The notes below the pieces were generated by a model. It was not told the DNA's origin. It ran no database searches and worked only from the letters and a program-made list of their open reading frames with translations. From Aphodosoma sp045614825 (GTDB lineage Bacteria; Bacteroidota; Bacteroidia; Bacteroidales; Paludibacteraceae), in contig JAZLDO010000085.1 in the NCBI GenBank assembly GCA_045614825.1, positions 1-19,707 on the forward strand: DNA of 19,707 nt. Direction: 5' to 3'. A program made the position numbers and the translations under genes. The number at the start of each line of letters is the position of its first letter. The stretch's first letter is position 1. Positions 13,935-19,707 of this stretch are shown here, piece after piece.

Positions 13935-14864
13935 TTATAATTTAATGTTATACATAAGTTTTATTTCTATAGCCCAGGTTTCACCCATTTGGATGGCTTC
14001 CATTTTTCTCCAAATAGGAATATCAACGAGAATAGTTGTAGAGAAATCTTTAATTGCCCAAAAAGTGAAAGAAGGAATAATTTTGATTTTATGGTATGCT
14101 GAACCATATACTGGTTTGTTGTAACTTTTTGATTGAGTTTTTATTTCGTAGGAAAGTAAAGTCCTCAAATCAAAGTATTTGTTCACTTGATATAACCCTC
14201 CGAGCGTTATGTAAGTAAGATTTCCATATTGATAGTCAAATTTATTAGTTTTTATTCGTTGAGAGTATTCGTAGAAACCATTTGCTATGATATATAGGTG
14301 ATTGATAGGAGAATATGAGATAAAGGTTCCTACTGTATATTTATAACTCCCTGAAGAAGGTTGCATAGATATAGGCACTTTAACGCCATTTATCTCTGAA
14401 TTAAATTTGCCGATAGGAAATTTTACAGTTATGTATGGGTTGATGGTAAATCCTTTCTTAATATTGCGGTAAACAGCATAGTTAAGTGATAGGGCAAGGT
14501 CTCCTAATCCAGAGATAGAGAAATCTGAGAATAAGTTTGAATAATAGTTTTCGTACTTATTTATGTAATAGCCAAGTTGTGTTTGGACCGTTAAACGTGA
14601 TGTTATTCCATAGGCAATACCTAATGACATGTAGTTGTATCCAGATTGCTTGATTTTACCAGGAAAGTCAAAATCAGAAATATTAGCCCCTTCATAGTAA
14701 CTATTGGATTCGCTATGTCGATAATCTAATGAGATTCGGAAGTTTTGTTTCTTAACCGTATTTTCTCTGTTTAGAGCAGAAATTGGGTTGCCAGCTCCAC
14801 AGCATTGTCCAAAACAATATTGTGGAATGAGTAATATCGACATTATAATGATAAACTTATTCAT
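13935..14864 (-). CDS. Outer-membrane beta-barrel protein of the ars operon
   Basis: 309 residues from ATG 14864 (MNKFIIIMSIL), which gives a normal signal peptide ending CFGQ; an ATG six codons upstream (14882) overlaps the lipoprotein gene. The mature chain starts with a double cysteine (Cys21, Cys22 in CCGAGNPIS). The rest has alternating hydrophobic/polar strands rich in Tyr and Ser, for example NYMSLGIAYGITSRLTVQTQ and YITLGGLYQVNKYFDLR, and ends in a strand (WAIEIKLMYNIKL) suitable for BAM recognition. About 12 strands seem likely by eye. I know no named family with assigned function. Co-translation with the preceding Cys-rich lipoprotein and following arsF-like gene suggests export or uptake of an arsenical, or of a thiol compound, across the outer membrane. 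The ars assignment is from context alone. Confidence 0.8.
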   Translation of the reverse strand: MNKFIIIMSILLIPQYCFGQCCGAGNPISALNRENTVKKQNFRISLDYRHSESNSYYEGANISDFDFPGKIKQSGYNYMSLGIAYGITSRLTVQTQLGYYINKYENYYSNLFSDFSISGLGDLALSLNYAVYRNIKKGFTINPYITVKFPIGKFNSEINGVKVPISMQPSSGSYKYTVGTFISYSPINHLYIIANGFYEYSQRIKTNKFDYQYGNLTYITLGGLYQVNKYFDLRTLLSYEIKTQSKSYNKPVYGSAYHKIKIIPSFTFWAIKDFSTTILVDIPIWRKMEAIQMGETWAIEIKLMYNIKL

Positions 14865-14875
14865 AATTTGTGTGA

Positions 14876-15301
14876 TTACCATTGACCATATTTATTAATA
14901 TATTCTTCCCATCCATCCCAGCGACCTCGTTGTTTTATCCAAGGCCATACAAAGACGTCAATACTTTTGGTGAATGAACCATGTGTATTGTGTACTGTAC
15001 AATAGATAGTTAGTCGTCCTACACAGGTTTGACAACCCCAAAAATAGACTTTAGAAGGATCGTCTTTTATAGGGATAAGTGAACCTTTGGGAGCTTCCCA
15101 ATGATACTGGATATCTTCCCCAATAGCATGTGCTTTAATCACTATTGTGTCAAACATACATGCTGAATCGCAAGAGGCAGTGAGTTTTTGAAAATCTATG
15201 CTCTCGGTGTAGATATCTTTTTCTGATTCAATATAGTTTCGTTGACATGATATCGAAAGAAAAAGAAAAATTGTAAATAGGAATAGAGAAATTTTCTTCA
15301 T
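14876..15301 (-). CDS. Cysteine-rich lipoprotein, first gene of the ars operon
   Basis: 141 residues. The signal peptide ends in a lipobox (LSISC, Cys19), so it is a lipoprotein. The mature part looks like one Ig/PKD-like beta-sandwich (about 50-120: IVIKAHAIGEDIQYHWEAP, later GSFTKSIDVFVWPW). It carries five more cysteines in tight groups: Cys44/Cys48 (CDSAC), Cys90/Cys93 (CQTC) and Cys101. Such spacing could bind a soft metal(loid) or form disulfides. I do not recognise a named family. It directly follows an ArsR-type operator (15331-15348) with a leader of about 30 bases, and its stop overlaps the beta-barrel reading frame if the upstream ATG is used. Function inferred from place: periplasmic arsenical capture, or a partner of the barrel. 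Confidence 0.8.
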   Translation of the reverse strand: MKKISLFLFTIFLFLSISCQRNYIESEKDIYTESIDFQKLTASCDSACMFDTIVIKAHAIGEDIQYHWEAPKGSLIPIKDDPSKVYFWGCQTCVGRLTIYCTVHNTHGSFTKSIDVFVWPWIKQRGRWDGWEEYINKYGQW

Positions 15302-15330
15302 AATAGCGATTTTTTAGTATTTAGTTTGTA

Positions 15331-15348
15331 GTTCGTAAAATAACGAAC
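15331..15348. promoter_or_regulatory. Putative ArsR operator and promoter of the ars operon
   Basis: GTTCGTAAAATAACGAAC is an 18-bp palindrome with 6-bp arms. On the minus strand the eight bases between the inner GTTCG/CGAAC arms (TTATTTTA) are at the -7 position of a weak promoter; a TTT lies 19 bases upstream in place of TTG. The lipoprotein ATG is 30 bases downstream. Eleven further bases match by pattern the arsR site at 15727. Confidence 0.75.
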
Positions 15349-15374
15349 AATATAAGTAAAAAAAAGATGCTGTT

Positions 15375-15698
15375 TTAGTCACAGCAACTCTTTTTATTTA
15401 GAGATTGAGCAAAAAAGTCGTTGAAAAGCTGTTGCGCCAACTGCCAATTTTCGCGATTGATGCAGTATTTTACCTTGGGAGTTTCGATTTCGCCTTGTAT
15501 GAGTCCAGCATCTTTTAGTTCTTTAAGATGTTGAGAGACTGTAGCTTTGGCAATGGGTAACTCTTCGTGGATGTCGCCAAAGTAGCAAGTGGACTGTTTG
15601 GCAAGAAACTGTAGAATAGCCATACGGGTAGGATGACCCATAGCTTTGGCAAAGCGAGCAATTTGTTCTTGATTGAGAGTATATTTTTTATTGATCAT
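15375..15698 (-). CDS. arsR: ArsR/SmtB family metalloregulator
   Basis: 107 residues from the ATG at 15698; a TTG-started extension upstream would cover its own promoter and is rejected. A winged-helix domain spans about 8-90, with the recognition helix in PIAKATVSQHLKELKDAGL. The classical arsenite motif ELCVCDL is not present: the equivalent stretch is QSTCYFGDIHEEL with a single Cys38. Other cysteines are Cys79 and a terminal pair, Cys105/Cys106. Some ArsR proteins bind As(III) through C-terminal cysteines, so Cys38 or Cys79 plus the pair is a plausible site. As a dimeric repressor it should leave DNA on binding the metalloid. Its likely operators are the matching palindromes at 15727-15744 (its own promoter) and 15331-15348 (the downstream operon). 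Confidence 0.92.
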   Translation of the reverse strand: MINKKYTLNQEQIARFAKAMGHPTRMAILQFLAKQSTCYFGDIHEELPIAKATVSQHLKELKDAGLIQGEIETPKVKYCINRENWQLAQQLFNDFFAQSLNKKSCCD

Positions 15699-15726
15699 GC
15701 TACGAGAGAAGTATCTGTGTGAACTT

Positions 15727-15744
15727 GTTCGCAAAGTTACGAAC
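15727..15744. promoter_or_regulatory. Putative ArsR operator in the arsR promoter
   Basis: GTTCGCAAAGTTACGAAC: arms GTTCG and CGAAC flank eight bases which on the minus strand read TAACTTTG, the -7 element. The arms extend outward to TTGTTCG/CGAACAA (7 bp). Bound repressor would cover the RNA polymerase contact directly, giving autoregulation. Confidence 0.8.
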
Positions 15745-15761
15745 AATATTTGGAATAACAA
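15732..15761 (-). promoter_or_regulatory. arsR promoter
   Basis: On the minus strand TTG (15759-15761) is followed after 19 bases by TAACTTTG (15732-15739), an exact Bacteroidota consensus. The leader is about 30 bases to the ATG at 15698. Confidence 0.8.
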
Positions 15762-15836
15762 AGGAATTTTATTGTTTTTTTGATTTTTTTGATTATTTGT
15801 TTGAGAATCAAAGATTAAAATTGCATTTGATCTGAT

Positions 15837-15873
15837 AAAACCACAATAGGTTGGAATGTATTATGGTAGTTTT
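15837..15873 (-). terminator. Weak intrinsic terminator after cmk
   Basis: On the minus strand AAAACTAC pairs with GTGGTTTT and AATA with TATT, with a 3-base bulge and a 10-base loop. The stem begins inside the cmk stop codon; the U run is only four bases. Confidence 0.4.
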
Positions 15874-16552
15874 ATGCGATTGTTTCTTCGAACCAAGATT
15901 TGAGGAGTTTGAATTGTTCTTCGCGTGTCATGTTGGAGTTGTCGAGGAGTCGAGCATCGTCGGCTTGTCGGAGTGGTGATTCGGCGCGGTGGGTGTCGCG
16001 GTAGTCGCGTTCTTGTACGTTTGCTAATACGTTGGCGTATGGTTCTTCTTCGCCTTTAGCTTTGAGTTCATCGTAGCGACGTTGTGCGCGCACTTCGGCA
16101 GAGGCTGTTACGAATACTTTGAGTTCGGCATTAGGGAATACTACTGTTGCGATGTCGCGGCCGTCCATGACTACGCCACCTTGTTTACCCATCTCTTGTT
16201 GGAGGGCAACTAATGCGCGACGTACGAAACCAATAGCTGATACTCGACTTGCTCCGTTGGCAACTTCGAGGGTACGGATACGAGATTCTACATCAACGCC
16301 ATTTAGTACTGTATGTTGTATGCCATCGACGGTGATGAATGATATTTTAATGTCGTTTAATGCTTTGTTTAAGCCGATTTCATCGATATTTTCGGCATTG
16401 ATGAGGTTGTGGTCGATAGCATAAAGAGCTACTGCGCGGTACATTGCGCCTGTGTCAACGTATGTATAGCCTGCATATTTTGCAAGGGCTTTTGCCATGG
16501 TGCTTTTACCGCAAGATGAGAAACCATCGATTGCTACTACTATTTTTTTCAT
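15872..16552 (-). CDS. cmk: Cytidylate kinase
   Basis: 226 residues, the usual length. It phosphorylates CMP and dCMP with ATP in pyrimidine nucleotide synthesis (cytoplasm). Evidence: P-loop GFSSCGKST at 10-18, YVDTGAMYRAVALYA, then VVMDGRDIATVVFPNAELK and the arginine-rich lid region REDYRDTHRAESPL-like (QERDYRDTHRAESPLRQADD). The start ATG overlaps the porQ stop by ATGA. A cmk gene directly after porQ is also found in Porphyromonas, so the pairing is conserved although the functions are unrelated. Confidence 0.95.
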   Translation of the reverse strand: MKKIVVAIDGFSSCGKSTMAKALAKYAGYTYVDTGAMYRAVALYAIDHNLINAENIDEIGLNKALNDIKISFITVDGIQHTVLNGVDVESRIRTLEVANGASRVSAIGFVRRALVALQQEMGKQGGVVMDGRDIATVVFPNAELKVFVTASAEVRAQRRYDELKAKGEEEPYANVLANVQERDYRDTHRAESPLRQADDARLLDNSNMTREEQFKLLKSWFEETIA

Positions 16553-17586
16553 TTTATTCCAAAATCTGATAAGTTAGTTGAGAATGTTACGTTATATCCA
16601 AGGCTGCCTGTTTGATAAGGCACGATTGAGAATCCTACGTTGAATTTATGAGCTTTGAAACCTGCACCTAATGCAAACCCAGCGATAGAGCGTTTATCTT
16701 TGATAGCCATCTCCTTTTGGCGACGATGGTTGTATGATGCAACTATGTAGAAGTTTTTGTGAGGGAGAATTTCTACTGCCCATATTGTATGGCGGAAGAA
16801 CATGTCGGCTCCAATGGCAGCTTTGGTTTTTCCATTCATTTTGTCGGGAACATTGTTGCCTAAACCATAACTTAAATCCCATGTTTGCATATTATGGAGT
16901 GTGAGATGAAAGCGTAGGGGGGCTTTAGGTAGTTTTTGTGATACGGCAATTTGTAAGTCGATAGGGAGGAGTTCTTGTTTTTTGCTTGGATCAAGACTAT
17001 TATACCCATTGAATTGGAATCCTATGTTGCGAAGGACGAGACCAGCTGAGAAGAGAGCTTGCTCGTTGTGATAAGAGAAGCCTAAATCGAAACCGAGACC
17101 CGATGAGAAGTAGCGTTCGTAGAACGAAAATATAGGTTTCATCGTGATACCCATAGTCCATCGAGGTGATAACCAACGGCAATACATGGCTGTTACAGCT
17201 ATGTCTTTGGCTGTAAATGTGCCGAGCTCTTGATTGAATTCGTTGGTTTCAATGAAAGTGCCGTAATCGACATAATGCACGCCAAATGCCATAAAGTCTT
17301 TATCGCTGAAATTGCGGCCATAGATAGCAGCCCCCAGGTTTACGTCATTGAAGAGGTTTGTGTAGTTAAGACCAAGAAAATTGTAAGTTTTTTCAGAAAG
17401 TAATGCAGGATTGGCAAATGCAAAATTTAGGTCATCGTCGTATAGTGTAATGTTTGTCCCTCCAAATGCGGCTTGACGTGCGCCTGTTGGTAGATTCAGA
17501 AATTGAAAAATCCCTGAGCCTGCTTGCGCATTGATTGATGTAGCAATCAATAAGATAGTAAATATATGTAATAGTTTTTTTGTCAT
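16549..17586 (-). CDS. porQ: Type IX secretion system protein PorQ
   Basis: 345 residues. A signal peptide ends near INAQA (about residue 21), followed by the PorV/PorQ-type N-terminus FQFLNLPTGARQAAFGGTNI and DLNFAFANPALLSE. The remainder alternates beta-strands as in the FadL-like outer-membrane barrels of this group, ending in YNVTFSTNLSDFGIK. PorQ is part of the T9SS attachment complex (with PorU, PorV and PorZ) that cleaves sorting domains and links cargo to anionic LPS. The family and the cmk neighbour both fit. Its likely client in this window is the M6 protease at 2773. It is 27 bases after the fau stop, with no promoter visible between, so fau-porQ-cmk is probably one transcript. Confidence 0.9.
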   Translation of the reverse strand: MTKKLLHIFTILLIATSINAQAGSGIFQFLNLPTGARQAAFGGTNITLYDDDLNFAFANPALLSEKTYNFLGLNYTNLFNDVNLGAAIYGRNFSDKDFMAFGVHYVDYGTFIETNEFNQELGTFTAKDIAVTAMYCRWLSPRWTMGITMKPIFSFYERYFSSGLGFDLGFSYHNEQALFSAGLVLRNIGFQFNGYNSLDPSKKQELLPIDLQIAVSQKLPKAPLRFHLTLHNMQTWDLSYGLGNNVPDKMNGKTKAAIGADMFFRHTIWAVEILPHKNFYIVASYNHRRQKEMAIKDKRSIAGFALGAGFKAHKFNVGFSIVPYQTGSLGYNVTFSTNLSDFGIK

Positions 17587-17613
17587 GATGACTATATAAC
17601 GGGAAAAGTGGTT

Positions 17614-18138
17614 TTATATTGTGATGATGTCATTCATAGGAAAGTCGAATGGTTCAGTTGGTACTTCGGGTACGATTTGGAATTGGAAACAAACTCCAAG
17701 TCGATAGGCGGTGGTGTGATGCACGAGGAAGCGGTCGTAGTAGCCTTTGCCTCTGCCTAAGCGATTTTTGTTGTTGTCGAAGGCTACGCCAGGCACAACG
17801 ATTAGGTCTATGGAGCCGTCGTATGGTTCTGCGACAGGTTCGAGAATGTCGAAATCGCCTACACCCCATTCTGTATCTGTGGTTATTTCGACAGGTATGA
17901 TGTCGTCGCCTTTGACAGTTGGAAGTATTACGCGTTTGCCGTCAGCGAGAGCACGATTAAATAGGGGGCGTACATCGACTTCGTCCCAAAGGGGATGGTA
18001 TAGCATCACTATGTTGGCATTGCGATAGTGATCGTTTGCTTCTATTTTTTGTGTGATAGGCAATGACATTTGGAGTAGATTTTCTTTGCCAATGCGTTTC
18101 TTTTCAGCTCGGATGGCTTTACGTATTTCTTGTTTCAT
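17614..18138 (-). CDS. 5-formyltetrahydrofolate cyclo-ligase
   Basis: 174 residues from the ATG at 18138 (MKQEIRKAIRAEKKRIG). An in-frame TTG at 18159 is rejected because it lies in the heptamer tract and adds residues the family lacks. The enzyme converts 5-formyl-THF to 5,10-methenyl-THF with ATP. Evidence: the N-terminal RKAIRAEKK helix, ANIVMLYHPLWDEVDVRPL, IDLIVVPGVAFDNNKNRLGRG and the signature GRGKGYYDRFL. The leader contains the nine-unit heptamer tract. It is the first gene of the putative fau-porQ-cmk transcript and is divergent from dnaG. Confidence 0.94.
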   Translation of the reverse strand: MKQEIRKAIRAEKKRIGKENLLQMSLPITQKIEANDHYRNANIVMLYHPLWDEVDVRPLFNRALADGKRVILPTVKGDDIIPVEITTDTEWGVGDFDILEPVAEPYDGSIDLIVVPGVAFDNNKNRLGRGKGYYDRFLVHHTTAYRLGVCFQFQIVPEVPTEPFDFPMNDIITI

Positions 18139-18146
18139 GATTATAT

Positions 18147-18209
18147 AGTCAATGGTCAATAGTCAATAGTCGATGGTCGATGGTTGATGGTTGATGGTTG
18201 ATGGTTGGT
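18147..18209. repeat. Nine-unit heptamer tract, AGTCAAT family, in the cyclo-ligase leader
   Basis: Nine contiguous 7-base units, read on the + strand. The sequence changes stepwise: RGTCAAT (3 units), RGTCGAT (2), GGTTGAT (3), GGTTGGT (1). The first unit type is the same as in the tract at 8449-8476. It lies between the predicted transcription start (about 18217) and the ATG at 18138. Confidence 0.92.
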
Positions 18210-18224
18210 TGTTTTTTTGAAATG

Positions 18225-18255
18225 CAAAGATAGTGAAAAGTTTTGGATTTATCAA
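18225..18255 (-). promoter_or_regulatory. Promoter of the cyclo-ligase-porQ-cmk transcript
   Basis: On the minus strand TTG (18253-18255), 20 bases, TATCTTTG (18225-18232) and then CA: an exact Bacteroidota consensus. The leader of about 80 bases is mostly the heptamer tract. Confidence 0.8.
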
Positions 18256-18273
18256 TATTTATTTGTAATTTTG
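18243..18273 (+). promoter_or_regulatory. dnaG promoter
   Basis: TTG (18243-18245), 20 bases and TAATTTTG (18266-18273) fit the Bacteroidota consensus. It overlaps the divergent cyclo-ligase promoter by 13 bases, each -33 element lying in the other's spacer. Confidence 0.75.
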
Positions 18274-18285
18274 TGGTCTTGAAAA

Positions 18286-18290
18286 AGGAG
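18286..18290 (+). promoter_or_regulatory. Shine-Dalgarno sequence of dnaG
   Basis: AGGAG ends 7 bases before the ATG at 18298. Most genes in this window have no such site, as is normal in Bacteroidota. Confidence 0.6.
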
Positions 18291-18297
18291 AATAAAA

Positions 18298-19707
18298 ATG
18301 ATAGATAAGCAGACGGTAGATAAGATATTGGATGCGGCGCAAATCGTTGATGTAGTGAGCGATTTTGTGACGTTGCGTAAGCGTGGGGTGAACTATATTG
18401 GTTTGTGTCCGTTTCATGATGAGAAGACGGGTTCGTTTACAGTTTCTCCTGCTAAAGGTATTTTTAAGTGTTTTGGGTGTGGGAAAGGAGGTGGCCCTGT
18501 GCATTTTATTATGGAGCATGAGCAGTTGGATTATGTAAGTGCGTTGAAGTATTTGGCTAAAAAATATCATATTGAAGTTGTAGAGAAAGAGTTGACGCCA
18601 GAGGAGCAACAGTCGCAATCGGATAGAGAGGCGATGTTTGCGGTGAATACGTGGGCGCAGTCGTATTTTACGCAACAGATGAATAACACGGCAGATGGTA
18701 GGGCTATAGGTTTATCTTATTTTCGTGGTCGTGGATTTACCGATGAAACCATTGCAAAATTTGGATTAGGGTATTGTCTTGATAAGTCGGATGCAATGAC
18801 ATTGGCGGCGTTGAATAGTGGCTATAAAGCCGATTTCATCGAGAAATGTGGCTTGGGTAGTCGTCGTGATAATGGTACTTGGTATGATAGATTTAGAGGT
18901 AGGGTGATATTCCCAGTGCATACATTGTCGGGCAAGGTGGTGGCATTTGGTGGTCGTGTGTTGAAAAAAGACGATAAAACCGCTAAATATGTCAATTCGC
19001 CAGAGAGTGAGATATATCATAAAAGTAATGAGTTGTATGGTATTTATTTTGCTAAACAGTCGATAGTTAAGCAAGATAGATGTTTCTTGGTTGAGGGATA
19101 TACCGATGTAATTAGTATGCACCAAGCAGGAATTACGAATGTAGTGGCTTCATCGGGAACGTCGCTTACGCCAGGACAGATTAGGATGATACATCGTTTT
19201 ACACCAAACATTACGGTGTTGTATGATGGAGATGCAGCCGGTATAAAGGCATCGATTAGAGGTATAGATTTATTGCTTGAAGAGGGGATGAATGTGAAGG
19301 TGGTGTTGTTGCCAGATGGAGAGGACCCAGACTCGTATGCACAAAACAATAATGCGTCAGATTTTATCGATTTCATCGATAAAAATCAGGTGGATTTTAT
19401 TCGGTTTAAGATACAATTGTTGTTGGATGAGATAGGGAATGACCCGATAAAGCGAGCAGGGTTGATACAAGATGTGGTGCACTCGGTGTCGTTGATACCA
19501 GACACGATAGTGCGTTCGGTGTATGCAAAAGAGTGCGGTAAATTGTTGGATATAGACGAGAAGGTGGTGTTGGCCGAGATACAGAAGATATTGCGTGCAA
19601 AGAAAGAGAAAGAGTTGATGCGAAAATCGAATGGAGATTATACCCCTCAAAACTATGCTACGGTAGAAAAGCATGGTACTAATCCTTTGTATAGGCAAGA
19701 CAATGTT
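18298..19707 (+). CDS. dnaG: DNA primase DnaG (partial, 3' end outside window)
   Basis: 470 codons in one open frame from the ATG at 18298 to the window end, with no stop. DnaG makes RNA primers for replication. The zinc-binding domain has CPFH (Cys37, His40) and CFGCG (Cys58, Cys61), the CHC2 arrangement. The RNA polymerase core follows, with YDRFRGRVIFPVHTLSGKVV and AFGGRVL, then Toprim motifs VEGYTDVISM (Glu266) and VLYDGDAAGIKASIRG. The region after about 370 starts the linker to the C-terminal helicase-binding domain, which is not included. In the zinc domain GGGPVHFIMEHEQ replaces the common GGNAVHF. The Shine-Dalgarno sequence at 18286 and the promoter at 18243 support the start. Confidence 0.96.
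   Translation, partial: MIDKQTVDKILDAAQIVDVVSDFVTLRKRGVNYIGLCPFHDEKTGSFTVSPAKGIFKCFGCGKGGGPVHFIMEHEQLDYVSALKYLAKKYHIEVVEKELTPEEQQSQSDREAMFAVNTWAQSYFTQQMNNTADGRAIGLSYFRGRGFTDETIAKFGLGYCLDKSDAMTLAALNSGYKADFIEKCGLGSRRDNGTWYDRFRGRVIFPVHTLSGKVVAFGGRVLKKDDKTAKYVNSPESEIYHKSNELYGIYFAKQSIVKQDRCFLVEGYTDVISMHQAGITNVVASSGTSLTPGQIRMIHRFTPNITVLYDGDAAGIKASIRGIDLLLEEGMNVKVVLLPDGEDPDSYAQNNNASDFIDFIDKNQVDFIRFKIQLLLDEIGNDPIKRAGLIQDVVHSVSLIPDTIVRSVYAKECGKLLDIDEKVVLAEIQKILRAKKEKELMRKSNGDYTPQNYATVEKHGTNPLYRQDNV

Noticed and set aside
15699..15761. N-terminal extension of ArsR from a TTG at 15761.
   Set aside because: The region contains the consensus arsR promoter and operator, and the extra 21 residues do not belong to the ArsR family; the ATG at 15698 fits.
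18139..18159. Start of the cyclo-ligase at a TTG at 18159.
   Set aside because: It lies in the heptamer tract and adds seven non-family residues; the ATG at 18138 begins the conserved helix.

Overview
The window looks like chromosomal DNA of a low-to-mid GC member of the Bacteroidales (Bacteroidota) that has a type IX secretion system (T9SS). Four observations support this. The promoters fit the Bacteroidota form TTG-(19-20)-TAnnTTTG. Shine-Dalgarno sequences are nearly absent. porQ lies next to cmk, and an M6 protease carries a T9SS-type C-terminal tail. The gene order hemD-rnpA-yidD and a DUF4271 gene also fit.

Layout. 1-1403 (-) is the N-terminal half of an M16 zinc peptidase cut by the window edge. 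A divergent promoter region with a 9-bp palindrome separates it from a + strand run: AI-2E family permease, secreted M6 metalloprotease, RelA-type ppGpp synthetase, CinA, a DUF486 membrane protein, a DUF4271 membrane protein, hemD, rnpA and yidD (to 11119). A 20-bp bidirectional terminator ends this run.

From 11180 to 15698 (-) lies an arsenic-resistance locus. A separately promoted arsR precedes a tightly coupled seven-gene operon, in transcription order: Cys-rich lipoprotein, outer-membrane beta-barrel, ArsF-like periplasmic thioredoxin-fold protein, ArsG-like CcdA-type membrane protein, small CxxC thioredoxin, ArsP-type permease and thioredoxin-coupled ArsC. Both promoters carry the same 18-bp palindrome over the -7 element, most likely the ArsR operator. 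The first two genes would extend the detoxification route to the outer membrane; I do not recognise this arrangement as a described system. It is the best candidate for a new system here.

15872-18138 (-) is fau-porQ-cmk, and 18298 to the end (+) is dnaG, cut by the window edge. fau and dnaG are transcribed divergently from overlapping promoters.

A second theme is a set of dispersed period-7 repeat tracts (families CACAATT, AGATTAC, TCTCAAN, AGTCAAT, TCCTTNC and a GGTTAGG-like one). Several lie inside reading frames and form protein insertions or tails; others fill leaders and intergenic gaps. They resemble the heptameric STRR repeats of filamentous cyanobacteria. No tRNA, rRNA, CRISPR array, insertion sequence or integrase was seen, and no gap between genes exceeds 300 bases.
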